A stretch of DNA of 64,000 nt, taken from the NCBI RefSeq assembly GCF_023074055.1, contig NZ_JADPKR010000045.1, positions 62,001 through 126,000 on the forward strand, read 5' to 3'. The notes below the pieces were generated by a model that saw nothing but the letters and a program-made list of their open reading frames with translations, was not told the origin of the DNA and did no database searches. Numbering within the stretch: the first letter of the stretch is position 1; every line of letters starts with the position of its first letter. The position numbers were made by a program, and so were the translations under genes. Below are positions 8,202 to 18,200 of this stretch, piece after piece. This stretch comes from Bradyrhizobium sp. 141. Lineage in GTDB: Bacteria; Pseudomonadota; Alphaproteobacteria; Rhizobiales; Xanthobacteraceae.

Positions 8202-10456
8202 TTCCAACGCAGCGCGTCATTCTCGGTGCTGGACTTGCCATCCTCCTGATCATCACGGCAGCCTCGATCGCCCTCGACGTCAAGTCGCGGTCCGATGCGG
8301 CGTGGATCAATCATGCCGTCCAGGTGCAGAAGAAGATCTCCGATCTGCGCGTGCTGCTGCGCCGCTCCGAGAGTGCCGCGCGCGGCTTTGAACTTTACCG
8401 CAGCTCGGCCTTCAGCGCCGAATTCCAGGCGGTCCACGCCGAGATCGCACCGGCCCTCGCCGAGCTCAAGCGCGGCGTGCGCGACAATCCGGATCAGGTC
8501 ACGCTGCTGGAGGGCACCGAATTGCTGGCGCTGCGCCGGGTCGAGATCGCGGCCGAAGCGATGCGCCTGCGCGCGGCGAACGACGAGGCCGGCATTACCG
8601 CGCTCAACCGCAAGGCCGAAGGCCGCGGCCTCATGGACACGGTGATGGGCAATCTCGACCATCTGAGCGTGGAGGAAGAACGCCTGCTCACCGCGCGCTC
8701 CCAGGATTCGCGCCGCACCGGCGTCGTGCTGCTCGGCATCGACGTCGCCGGCGCCATGCTGATCCTGCTGCTGGTCGGGCTGGTGATGCGCGAGAGCCAG
8801 CGCGCGACGGTGCAGCTCCAGAGCACGCTGACCGAGACCACGGCCGCCAAGGAGGCACTCGCCGCAGCGGTGGCCGAACGCACGGAGCACCTGGTCACCG
8901 CGCATGACGAGCTGCGCCTGTCGGTCAACGTGCTGCAAAGCACGTTTCACAGCATGGCGGAGGCGGTGCTGGTCATCGACGTCGAGGGCAATGTCCTGCT
9001 GTCCAATCCGGCCGCGGAGCGCATGCTGTTGCATCGCGCCGGCATGAACTTGCGCAATCTGCGCGCGCTGTCCGACGTATTTCGCGGCGACGGCGTCACG
9101 CCGCTCAAGGCGGACGAGCTGCCCTCGGTGCGCGTGCTGCGCGGCGAGAAGTTCGAGGAAATGGAGATGATCGTCCGCCCGCACAGCGGCAATCCTCCCC
9201 GCCATCTCATGATCAGCGGCCGGCCGATGCTGGACGGGCAAGGCGAGATCTCCGGCGCGGTGCTGGTCTATCACGACGCGACCATGTCGCGCGAGACCGA
9301 GCGGCAGCTGTACCAGTCGCAGAAGCTGGATGCGATCGGCAAGCTGACCGGCGGCGTCGCGCACGACTTCAACAACATGCTGACCGTGATCTCCGGCAAC
9401 ACGGAGACGCTGGTGGCGAGCCTGAAACAGCAGCCGGAGCTTCAGCGCGCGGCACGGCTGATCGACGATGCCGCCGAGCGTTGCGCCGAGCTGATCCAGC
9501 ATCTGCTCGCCTTTGCGCGCCGGCAGCCGCTGCAGCCGCGCAACATCGAGATCAACGCCGCGATCGCGGACATCGCAAAACTCCTGCGCCCCACCCTCGG
9601 CGAGCAGATCCAGATCGAGACCGTGCTGGAACCGGGGCCGATGACCGCCCACATCGATCCGTCCCGGCTCACCAATGCCGTGCTCAACATGGCGATCAAC
9701 GCCCGCGACGCCATGCCGAACGGCGGCAAGCTGCTGCTGGAGACCCATCGCGTCGTTCTGGACGAGGCCTATGCGCAGGCCCATGCCGACGTGGTGGCCG
9801 GCCCCTACGTCATGCTCGCCGTCAGCGACACCGGCACCGGCATGTCCGTGGAGACTCAGCAGAAGGCCTTCGAGCCGTTCTTCACCACCAAGGAGGTCGG
9901 CAAGGGCAGCGGCCTCGGCCTCTCCATGGTCTACGGTTTCGTCAAGCAGTCCGGCGGTCACATCAAGATCTACAGCGAGGAAGGCCACGGCACCACGATC
10001 AAGCTCTATCTGCCGCCGGGCGAAGGCACGACGGACGTGGCAGCGGCCGTCGCGCCGCAGGCCGAAGGCGGCGCCGAGACCATTTTCGTCGTCGAGGACG
10101 ACAATCTCGTGCGCAACTTCGTCACCGCGCAGCTCCAGAGCCTTGGCTACAAGACGGTGGCCGCGTCCGACGGCCCGTCGGCACTGGAATTGATCGACGC
10201 CGGCGAGCCGTTCGATCTGCTCTTCACCGACGTCGTCATTCCCGGCGGCATGAGCGGGCGCGAGCTCGCCGAGAAGGTCGCCGAGCTGCGTCCCGGACTG
10301 AAGGTGCTCTACACCTCCGGCTACACCGACAACGCCATCGTCCACCACGGCAAGCTCGACGACGGCGTGATGCTGCTGACAAAGCCCTACCGCCGCAACC
10401 AGCTCGCCGAGATGATCAGGAAGGCGCTGAATGGCGGGGGGATGGCGGCGGGCTAG
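8198..10456 (+). CDS. membrane hybrid histidine kinase with CHASE3-like sensor and C-terminal receiver
   Basis: A 752-residue kinase. The start is TTG 8198, overlapping the receiver gene's stop as TTGA. Domains in order: TM1 near residues 8-28, a ~150-residue periplasmic helical domain of CHASE3 type, TM2 (near LLGIDVAGAMLILLLVGLVM), a coiled coil, a PAS domain, HisKA with His389 in GGVAHDFNNML, HATPase_c with DTGTGM and GSGLGLSMVYGF, and a receiver with Asp678 in LFTDVVIPGG and a KPY lysine. It is likely to autophosphorylate and relay to its own receiver and to the upstream single receiver. The signal is unknown. Antisense reading frames here are shadows of high-GC codon use. Confidence 0.88.
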   Translation: MIPTQRVILGAGLAILLIITAASIALDVKSRSDAAWINHAVQVQKKISDLRVLLRRSESAARGFELYRSSAFSAEFQAVHAEIAPALAELKRGVRDNPDQVTLLEGTELLALRRVEIAAEAMRLRAANDEAGITALNRKAEGRGLMDTVMGNLDHLSVEEERLLTARSQDSRRTGVVLLGIDVAGAMLILLLVGLVMRESQRATVQLQSTLTETTAAKEALAAAVAERTEHLVTAHDELRLSVNVLQSTFHSMAEAVLVIDVEGNVLLSNPAAERMLLHRAGMNLRNLRALSDVFRGDGVTPLKADELPSVRVLRGEKFEEMEMIVRPHSGNPPRHLMISGRPMLDGQGEISGAVLVYHDATMSRETERQLYQSQKLDAIGKLTGGVAHDFNNMLTVISGNTETLVASLKQQPELQRAARLIDDAAERCAELIQHLLAFARRQPLQPRNIEINAAIADIAKLLRPTLGEQIQIETVLEPGPMTAHIDPSRLTNAVLNMAINARDAMPNGGKLLLETHRVVLDEAYAQAHADVVAGPYVMLAVSDTGTGMSVETQQKAFEPFFTTKEVGKGSGLGLSMVYGFVKQSGGHIKIYSEEGHGTTIKLYLPPGEGTTDVAAAVAPQAEGGAETIFVVEDDNLVRNFVTAQLQSLGYKTVAASDGPSALELIDAGEPFDLLFTDVVIPGGMSGRELAEKVAELRPGLKVLYTSGYTDNAIVHHGKLDDGVMLLTKPYRRNQLAEMIRKALNGGGMAAG

Positions 10457-10823
10457 CGCGTGAACTGCCGAAGGCGCGCTGCAGTTACACCACATATGAG
10501 GTGGCTCCGGACGTGAGTTCCGGTTGTCCTCTTTAGGCGCCTAGCTCGCCCGGATCCCGCGTCGGAGGTGTTGCGACACCGCGCTATGCAACGAGGAAGG
10601 CCCTTTTGATCTCGATCGGGCCGGTCTCAAGCAAAAATCAAGCGCATCTCAAGGACAAATCGTCTCACCAGCCCAACTCTGAGCATGCTCTCGGCGACAA
10701 ATGTTGGAGCCGGTGTCGCGACAGTCCGCTTGCGGAGCGCGATACCGAGCGCAGTCACCAGATGCAAAGCTAGGATCTTGGTCTGCGGCCGGAATTGACG
10801 GCGCAGCTTCGGCAGGTGCTCGC
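10457..10823. other. intergenic stretch with a weak terminator-like hairpin
   Basis: No gene can be supported here. CCGGA (10507-10511) and TCCGG (10519-10523) form a small hairpin followed by TTGTCCTCTTT, which may end the kinase transcript. The remainder presumably carries the promoter of the binding-protein/cyclase unit, but no motif is convincing. Confidence 0.4.
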
Positions 10824-11795
10824 ATGAAAAGACGAGAGTTCATCTTGTTGATTGGTGGAGGACTGGCCTGGCCTGCGATCGCACGGGCGCAGGGCGGAGC
10901 CAAGCTGCATCGCATCTTCTGGGTCTCAACTCAGTCCGAACCGGATCCCTTCCTGGACGGCTTTCGCGAGGGAATGCGCGCGCTGGGATACGTCGAGGGC
11001 AAGACCGTAACCTTCGAGACGCATTATGCCCCTGGAAATCCGCAGGCACTGCGCAAGATCGTCTCCGAGTTGCAGCGAGGGGATATGGACCTTGTAGTCT
11101 CGAGCGGTCCGGCGACACGCGTCATGACTGCGGTCACCGACATCCCCGTGCTGTTTGCATTGAGCGGTGACCCCGTCGCTTTGGGTGTGGTGAAGAGCCT
11201 TGCTCACCCCGGCACCAATTTCACCGGCAGCACGTTCCTGTCGCTCGAGCTGGCAGGAAAGCGCGTTGAGCTGCTCAAGGACATTTATCCAAAGCTGCGA
11301 AAACTGGCGGTCTTCTCGAACACGGATCATCCGGGAGAGCCACTGGAATGGCGTGCGACTTTGGAGTCGTGCCGGAATCTCGGCATTGAGGCAGCCTACG
11401 TTCCGTTCTGTGGCGCTCGCGAAATCGAGAGTGGGTTGATGGCTGCCGGCAAGATGGACGCGGATGCTCTCCTCGTGTTTCCCGATGTTGTGACGCTGGT
11501 ACAGCGTGAGAAGATTGCGGAGTTTGCAATCGCACACCGGCTGCCTTCGATGTTTGGCTGGTCTGAATATTGTGACGCTGGAGGTCTCTTGAGTTACGGC
11601 GCAAACCAGCGCACGACCTATTTTCGGCTTGCCACTTATGCCGATCGCATCCTGCGCGGTGAAAATCCGTCAGATCTTCCGGTGATGCGCCCCGAGAAGT
11701 TTGAACTGGCAGTCAATCTGAAGACAGCCAGGCTTCTGGGTATCGACCTGGATGTGTCGTCGATCCTGTTTCGCGCCAGCAAGGTGATCTCCTGA
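10824..11795 (+). CDS. ABC_sub_bind-type periplasmic substrate-binding protein
   Basis: A 323-residue exported protein. The N-terminus MKRREFILLIGGGLAWPAIA followed by RAQ is a Tat-like or Sec signal peptide with a cleavage site. The mature part has the tandem Rossmann-like pattern of the ABC_sub_bind (PF04392) family: FREGMRALGYVEGKTVTFET, DIPVLFALSGDPVALGVVKS, PGTNFTG, and DADALLVFPDVVTL. This family is expanded in Bradyrhizobium and is often not linked to a permease. Here no permease or ATPase is adjacent. Instead, a membrane nucleotide cyclase follows 8 bp later, so the protein may present a ligand to that sensor. The ligand is unknown. Confidence 0.82.
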   Translation: MKRREFILLIGGGLAWPAIARAQGGAKLHRIFWVSTQSEPDPFLDGFREGMRALGYVEGKTVTFETHYAPGNPQALRKIVSELQRGDMDLVVSSGPATRVMTAVTDIPVLFALSGDPVALGVVKSLAHPGTNFTGSTFLSLELAGKRVELLKDIYPKLRKLAVFSNTDHPGEPLEWRATLESCRNLGIEAAYVPFCGAREIESGLMAAGKMDADALLVFPDVVTLVQREKIAEFAIAHRLPSMFGWSEYCDAGGLLSYGANQRTTYFRLATYADRILRGENPSDLPVMRPEKFELAVNLKTARLLGIDLDVSSILFRASKVIS

Positions 11796-11803
11796 GAGTA
11801 GTT

Positions 11804-13603
11804 ATGATGGACGGTCCTGCACAGTCCTCTTCGTGTGCGATGCCCCCGCGTCGTTCGCTGTTCTGCAAGTACTTCGCGACGTTGTTTGTCGCTGCGGTTG
11901 TGCCTCTGATACTCGGCGCGGCCGTCGAGGCTTCTTTCGGTTACCGAGACCAGCGTCGCCAGATCAGCGCGGTGCTGCAGGCCGATGCTCGCGCGGCGTC
12001 CGACAGGATCGAGGCGTTCACCGATGGCATCCGAGATCAGCTGGGTTGGATGGTGCAGCTTCCCTGGTCTGCGGGAGACGATGCACAACATAAGATCGAT
12101 GCCTTGCGCCTCCTCCAGCAGGTGCCTGCAATCGTTTCGGTTTCGCTTCTGGATGAGACCGGCACCGAACGGGTCTTCGTTTCCAGGCTGCTTCTGAACA
12201 GGATTGGGCGCGGCATCGATATGTCTGCGGATGCCGCTGTTCTCGGCGCACGCGCCAACAAGGTTTGGTACGGACCGGTTCAGTACCAGCGAGATTCGGA
12301 GCCTTACATGAGAATCGCGGTTGCCGGGAGCCTACCGGCCGCGGGGGTTGCGATCGCCGAGGTCAATCTGAAGCTGATCTGGGATGTCATCGCAGCCATT
12401 AGAATTGGCGAGACCGGCTACGCCATTGTCGTCGATGACTCGGGTCATCTGATCGCACATCCCGATATCAGTCTGGTTCTGCGTGGCCGCGCCAGCTCGG
12501 GCAGTTTCGGCCGGATCAAGCATCTCGTTGGCGCGGTGAGCGGAGCGGCGGTGATAACCGGGGACCAAGGCAACCCGGTGGTGGCGCTATCCGTTCAGAC
12601 CGCCGATGTGGGATGGACTGTGGTCGCGATGCAGCCGGCTTCGGAAGCCTTTGCTTCAATTCGCGCGGCGTTGTGGCGCTCGTCAATTCTCATTGCCCTT
12701 GGTGTTCTTATCGCGCTGGCGCTCGCCTATTGGCGCGCGCACAGGATGTCCGGCCCGATCAAGCAACTAGAAGAGGGCGTGGACCGGATCAGAACCGGAC
12801 AATTCGAGCATCGCATCAAAATTTTCAGCGGCGACGAGTTGCAGCATCTGGCGTTGCGCTTCAATGAAATGGCTTCTGAACTGGCGATCTCGCAGCAGAA
12901 ATCTGCGCGGATCGAACGGCTGAAGCAGTTCCTGCCATCACAGGTCGCCGAATTGGTCGAGCATTCTCATGAACTGCTCGAAGGGCAGCGACGTGAAGTG
13001 GCGGTCATTTTTGGCGACTTACGCGGCTTCACGGCGTTCTCCACGCGCAATGAACCCGATGTCATCATGGCCGTCATGCGAGAGTACTACGAGGCCGTCG
13101 GCGCCGTGACGACTCGTCACGAGGCTACGCTCATCGGCTTTGACGGCGACGGTGTCATGCTCCTGGTCAATGCCCCGGTCGCATGCGAACAGCCGGCAAC
13201 TCAAGCGGTCCTACTCGCGATCGACCTGCAAATGACGGTGCAGTCACTCGCCGGCAAATGGTGCGACGCAGGCCACGCGATCGGCTTTGGTGTGGGCGTT
13301 GCCATGGGACCGGCAACGGTAGGAACGGTTGGCTATAACGGTCGGCTGGACTACACGGCGATGGGAGCCGTGGTGAATTTGGCGTCGCGGCTCTGCAATC
13401 TCGCGAACGACGCGCAGATCCTGGCTGATCCTACTATCGCTGGAAGGGTAAGGGATAGCGTTCCGCTGGCATCGCTCGGACAGCGGACCATCAAAGGCTA
13501 CGACCAGGCCCTCGAAGTCTTTGCTGTCGCACCTGCTGACCCAACGTTGAAACCGCAGGGCTCGGGACAACGCCGACGGGAGAAAGAGCCTCAGGACCAC
13601 TGA
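11804..13603 (+). CDS. membrane class III adenylate/guanylate cyclase with Cache and HAMP domains
   Basis: A 599-residue protein. TM1 is near residues 22-42. A periplasmic double-Cache-like sensor follows (to ~287, with VSLLDETGTERVFVSR and GYAIVVDDSGHLIAHP). TM2 lies at ~293-310, HAMP at ~312-365, and a class III cyclase domain from ~395. The metal ligands Asp405 (FGDLRGFT) and Asp449 (FDGDGVM) are present, as are the transition-state residues Asn525 and Arg529 in VVNLASRL and Thr518 in DYTAMG, which favours ATP over GTP. It should make cAMP in response to a periplasmic signal. It is in one transcription unit with the preceding binding protein, an unusual pairing. Confidence 0.85.
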   Translation: MMDGPAQSSSCAMPPRRSLFCKYFATLFVAAVVPLILGAAVEASFGYRDQRRQISAVLQADARAASDRIEAFTDGIRDQLGWMVQLPWSAGDDAQHKIDALRLLQQVPAIVSVSLLDETGTERVFVSRLLLNRIGRGIDMSADAAVLGARANKVWYGPVQYQRDSEPYMRIAVAGSLPAAGVAIAEVNLKLIWDVIAAIRIGETGYAIVVDDSGHLIAHPDISLVLRGRASSGSFGRIKHLVGAVSGAAVITGDQGNPVVALSVQTADVGWTVVAMQPASEAFASIRAALWRSSILIALGVLIALALAYWRAHRMSGPIKQLEEGVDRIRTGQFEHRIKIFSGDELQHLALRFNEMASELAISQQKSARIERLKQFLPSQVAELVEHSHELLEGQRREVAVIFGDLRGFTAFSTRNEPDVIMAVMREYYEAVGAVTTRHEATLIGFDGDGVMLLVNAPVACEQPATQAVLLAIDLQMTVQSLAGKWCDAGHAIGFGVGVAMGPATVGTVGYNGRLDYTAMGAVVNLASRLCNLANDAQILADPTIAGRVRDSVPLASLGQRTIKGYDQALEVFAVAPADPTLKPQGSGQRRREKEPQDH

Positions 13604-13621
13604 TACCAGGCGTCCGGATGG

Positions 13622-14518
13622 CTAGCGCGTCGCCAGCACCACCGCCGCCAGCGTGAAGACCAGCGCCGCGATCTGTCCCGGCCCCAGCGGCTCGTGCAGC
13701 GCGATCGCTGACGCCACCACGCCGATCACCGGCACCGCCATCGTCCCGATCGCGGCCACGGATGCCGGCAGGCGGGCGAGCGCTGCGAACCAGCTGACAT
13801 AGGCGATGCAGAACTGCACCACGGTCGAATAAACCAGCAGCCACCAGCCGAGCGGCGTCACGTTCGACAGATGCGTGGTCTCGATCCATAGGCCAATGAT
13901 CGAGATCGGCAGGCAGCCGATCCCGATCTGCCAGGCCGCGGCCGTGATCGGCGGCAGATGGATCGGGTACTTCTTCGAGAACACCGTGCCGATGGCAAAG
14001 CCCAGCGCGCCGCACAGCGCCATGACAATGCCCGGCAGCTTCTCGACGCTGGCGGCAATGCCGTTGCCGCCCATGATCGAGGCGAGCCCGACAAAGGCCA
14101 TCACCAGCCCCAGCGTGCGGAGCAGCGTCGGCCGCTCGCCCAGCACCGGCCAGGCGATGATCGAGGCCCAGACCGGCATGGTGTAGGCGATCAGCGCCGC
14201 TTCGCTCGCCGGCAGCCAGAGCAGCGCCAGCCCCATCAGCACCATCCAGCCGGTGACATTGAGGACGGCGGCGGTGATGAGGCGCGGCCAGATCCCCGGC
14301 TCCACGCGCAGGCTCTGCCGGCGGATGACCGCCAGCGCCGCAAGTAGGAGCGCGCCCAGCACCCCGGTCACGCCACGGAGCGTCAGCGGCGGCAGCTCGG
14401 AGAGCAGGAATTTGGTCACCGGCCAGTTGAAGCCCCAGCCGATCGAGGTGATGGCGAGGAACATCAGGCCGGCCGGGGCGATGCGCGGTCGCGCATCCCG
14501 GCGAGTCGAATCAAGCAT
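13622..14518 (-). CDS. EamA/DMT-family transporter
   Basis: A 298-residue integral membrane protein with about ten predicted helices in two EamA repeats: FLAITSIGWGFNWPVTKFLL in the first, and the second starting near VMALCGALGFAIGTVFSKKY. YSTVVQFCIAYVSWFAALAR and the closing helices fit the drug/metabolite exporter superfamily. The start at 14518 (MLDSTRRD) is chosen over an upstream ATG because the added residues look non-coding; no strong ribosome site is visible. The substrate cannot be inferred. The gene is convergent with the cyclase gene. Another EamA paralogue lies at 29475-30395. Confidence 0.85.
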   Translation of the reverse strand: MLDSTRRDARPRIAPAGLMFLAITSIGWGFNWPVTKFLLSELPPLTLRGVTGVLGALLLAALAVIRRQSLRVEPGIWPRLITAAVLNVTGWMVLMGLALLWLPASEAALIAYTMPVWASIIAWPVLGERPTLLRTLGLVMAFVGLASIMGGNGIAASVEKLPGIVMALCGALGFAIGTVFSKKYPIHLPPITAAAWQIGIGCLPISIIGLWIETTHLSNVTPLGWWLLVYSTVVQFCIAYVSWFAALARLPASVAAIGTMAVPVIGVVASAIALHEPLGPGQIAALVFTLAAVVLATR

Positions 14519-15280
14519 GAGGGCAGTCCGGCAAAATCGAGGGTCAGCTTGGCGCGGATTCGCTGCCCAAACCACCACCCCGGCGGGCATGCCTGCCCTC
14601 ACCTTCCGTAAGGCTACGTGAGTCCTGCTGGCGCAACCCCATTGCCCAAAAATATACCTGCCCTGTGAACAGCGGGATGAAGCTCCCGCATCACCACGGG
14701 ATGCAAATTTTTTCAGTTGGGAATCCCTGAGGACTCACTGATACTTGGCTCCACAACAGGCGCGGGCTTGCCCCCTGTTATCCCCCGCAATCCACCATAT
14801 TTAGTATTTGATTCAGGAACTCGCACTAGTTCTTGACGGGCGCAACGGAGAGTCCTAGCTTTCGGTCCGTTCGGCGCGAGTGAGTTTGCGTCCCGCCGGC
14901 ACTCCCCCAAAGGGTCTCGCAAATCGTCACTCCGCCCGCCAGCCAAAGGCAGCGGATGAGGGCTTGTCTGCCCGCGAAATGCGGACTCTTCGGGCGCCAA
15001 AACGGGCCGGCAACAGGCTCGCATGGCAATTGTTGAAGTGACTGTGGGGCGTTGAACGCATGTCGGGCCCATCCCCTTGGGGGCGGATGGTGCAAGGCAT
15101 GCCGGCGGATGATCGATGCACGCATCGAGGAATCGCGTCGGGAGAACAAGGGCCGGGTCCACCGGCTGAACTGCGATGCCCGAGGCCGAACGGCCAGAAG
15201 GACTCGCGAAACGAAATGTCGACCCGGCACGCCTTCAACGAGGGGCGAGACAGGTCAAAGATAAAGGACGGGGCAAGACC
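14519..15280. other. long leader/intergenic region upstream of nrdJ
   Basis: About 760 bp without a supportable gene. A hairpin AACAGG...CCTGTT lies near 14755-14780 and NrdR-box-like sequence is at 14792-14838. I searched by eye for a cobalamin riboswitch and a B12-box and did not find one. If the promoter is at the NrdR boxes, the nrdJ leader is over 400 nt. Confidence 0.4.
14792..14838. promoter_or_regulatory. tandem NrdR-box-like sites
   Basis: The core CCATATTTAG (14795-14804) matches the NrdR core consensus CwATATATwG at 8 of 10 positions, and CTAGTTCTTG (14826-14835) at 7 of 10. They are 31 bp apart, the three-helical-turn spacing typical of NrdR box pairs. They lie upstream of a ribonucleotide reductase gene. 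The distance to the nrdJ start (about 450 bp) is unusually long, so this is tentative. Confidence 0.4.
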
Positions 15281-18200
15281 ATGCGGATTGAGCGGCGCCA
15301 CACCACGGTAGGACAGTCACCTTACGCGGGAATCGATTTCCGCCTGACCACGTCGGAGATTCGCAATCCCGACGGCTCGGTCGTGTTCAAAATGGACGGC
15401 GTCGAGGTCCCGACCGAGTGGTCGCAGGTCGCCTCCGACGTGCTCGCCCAGAAGTATTTCCGCAAGGCCGGCGTTGCCGCGCGCCTGAAGAAGGTCGAGG
15501 AGGAATCCGTTCCCTCCTTCCTGTGGCGCTCCGTGCCCGACACCGACGCGCTCGCCGCGCTGCCCGAGAAAGAGCGCTATGTCAGCGAGCTCAGCGCCAA
15601 GCAGGTGTTCGACCGCCTCGCCGGTTGCTGGACCTATTGGGGCTGGAAGGGCAAGTATTTCTCGACCGACGAGGACGCGCAGGCGTTCTACGACGAGCTC
15701 CGCTACATGCTCGCCATGCAGATGGTCGCGCCGAACTCGCCGCAATGGTTCAACACCGGACTTCATTGGGCCTATGGCATCGACGGCCCCGGCCAGGGCC
15801 ATTATTACGTCGACCCCTTCACCGGCAAGCTGACCAAGTCCAAGTCGGCCTATGAGCATCCGCAGCCGCACGCCTGCTTCATCCAGGGCGTCGGTGACGA
15901 CCTCGTCAACGAGGGCGGCATCATGGACCTCTGGGTCCGCGAGGCCCGCCTGTTCAAATACGGCTCCGGCACCGGCTCCAACTTCTCGCGCCTGCGCGGT
16001 GAAGGCGAAAAGCTCTCCGGCGGCGGCCGCTCGTCCGGCCTGATGAGCTTCCTCAAGATCGGCGACCGCGCCGCCGGCGCGATCAAGAGCGGCGGCACTA
16101 CGCGCCGCGCCGCCAAGATGGTCGTCGTCGACGCCGATCACCCCGACATCGAGACCTATATCGACTGGAAGGTGAAGGAGGAGCAGAAGGTCGCCGCCCT
16201 CGTCACGGGATCCAAGATCAACCAGAAGCACCTCAAGCTGGTGCTGAAGGCCTGCGTCAACTGCGAAGGCTCGGGCGACGATTGCTTCGACCCCGAGAAG
16301 AACCCTGCCCTCCGCCGCGAGATCAAGCTGGCGCGCCGCAGCCTCGTGCCCGACAATTACATCCAGCGCGTCATCCAGTTCGCCAAGCAGGGCTACAAGG
16401 ACATCCAGTTCGACACCTACGACACCGACTGGGACAGCGAAGCCTATCTCACCGTCTCAGGCCAGAACTCCAACAACTCGGTCTCGCTGAAGGACGACTT
16501 CCTCCGCGCTGTGGAAACGGACGGCGACTGGAATCTCGTCGGACGCACGACGAAGAAGATCACCAAGACCCTGAAGGCGCGCGATCTCTGGGAAAAAATC
16601 GGTTACGCCGCCTGGGCCTCGGCCGACCCGGGCCTGCACTTCAACACCACCATGAACGACTGGCACACTTGCAAGGCGTCCGGCGACATCCGCGCCTCCA
16701 ATCCGTGCTCGGAATACATGTTCCTGGACGACACCGCCTGCAACCTGGCCTCAGCCAACCTGCTGACGTTCTACAACACCGAGACCAAGCGCTTCGACGT
16801 CGAAGGCTACGAGCACCTCTGCCAGCTCTGGACCATCGTGCTCGAAATCTCCGTGATGATGGCGCAGTTCCCGTCGAAGGCGATCGCCGAGCTCTCGTAC
16901 GAGTTCCGCACCCTCGGCCTCGGCTACGCCAATATCGGCGGCCTCCTGATGACCATGGGCCTGCCCTATGACAGCAAGGAAGGCCGTGCGCTCTGCGGCG
17001 CGCTGACCGCTGTCATGACCGGCATCACCTACAAGACCTCGGCGGAGATCGCCGCCGAGCTCGGCACCTTCCCCGGCTACAAGAAGAACGCCGCGCACAT
17101 GCTGCGCGTGATCCGCAACCACCGCCGCGCCGCCCATGGCCAGTCCAACGGCTATGAGGCGCTCAGCGTCAACCCGGTGCCGATGGACCTCGTCTCCTGC
17201 CCGCAAGCCGACCTCGTCAGCCACGCGCAGGCGGCCTGGGATGCGGCGCTCGAGCTCGGCGAGAAGCATGGCTATCGCAACGCCCAGACCACGGTGATCG
17301 CGCCGACCGGCACGATCGGCCTCGTCATGGATTGCGACACTACCGGCATCGAGCCCGACTTCGCGCTGGTGAAGTTCAAGAAGCTCGCCGGCGGCGGCTA
17401 CTTCAAGATCATCAACCGCGCGGTCCCCGCAGCGCTGCGCGCGCTCGGCTATCGCGAGAGCGAGATCGCGGAGATCGAAGCCTACGCCGTCGGCCACGGC
17501 TCGCTCTCCAACGCCCCCGGCATCAACGCCTCGACCCTCAGGGCCAAGGGCTTCACCGATGAAGCCATCGCCAAGGTCGAGAAGGCGCTGCCGACCGCCT
17601 TCGACATCAAGTTCGCCTTCAACAAGTGGACCTTCGGCGAAGATTTCATCCGCGACCAGCTCGGCATCGGTGCCGAGGCGATCGCCGCTCCGGGCTTCGA
17701 CCTGCTCCAGGCCGTCGGCTTCACCAAGCGCGAGATCGAGGCGGCCAACGTCCACATCTGCGGCGCGATGACGGTGGAAGGTGCTCCGCACCTCAAGGCC
17801 GAGCACTATCCGGTGTTCGACTGCGCCAATCCCTGCGGCAAGATCGGCAAGCGCTATCTGTCTGTCGAGAGCCACATCCGCATGATGGCGGCGGCGCAGC
17901 CCTTCATCTCGGGCGCGATCTCCAAGACCATCAACATGCCGAACGACGCGACTGTAGAGGACTGCAAGTCCGCCTACATGCTGTCGTGGAAGCTCGCCCT
18001 GAAGGCCAACGCGCTCTATCGCGACGGCTCCAAGCTCTCTCAGCCGCTCAACTCGCAGCTCATCAGCGACGACGAGGACGAGGACGACGCGGTCGAGAGC
18101 CTCTACGAGAAGCCGATGGCGGCGCGTGCCGCCCAGGTCTCGGAGAAGATCGTCGAGAAGCTGGTCGAGCGCATCATCGTGATGCGCGAGCGCGAGAAGA

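Noticed and set aside
8027..10495. Very long open frame antisense to the hybrid kinase
   Set aside because: It mirrors the kinase codons in a high-GC genome, is Arg/His/Gly/Ala-rich without a recognisable domain, and the sense strand has complete kinase domains.
14740..14800. tmRNA or tRNA-like 3' end (GCAATCCACCATA)
   Set aside because: The ACCA-like end is not supported by an acceptor stem or a T-arm with TTCRA sequence, and no partner half was found.
14519..15280. Possible cobalamin riboswitch for nrdJ
   Set aside because: No B12-box consensus or typical adenosylcobalamin riboswitch core could be found by eye on the plus strand.
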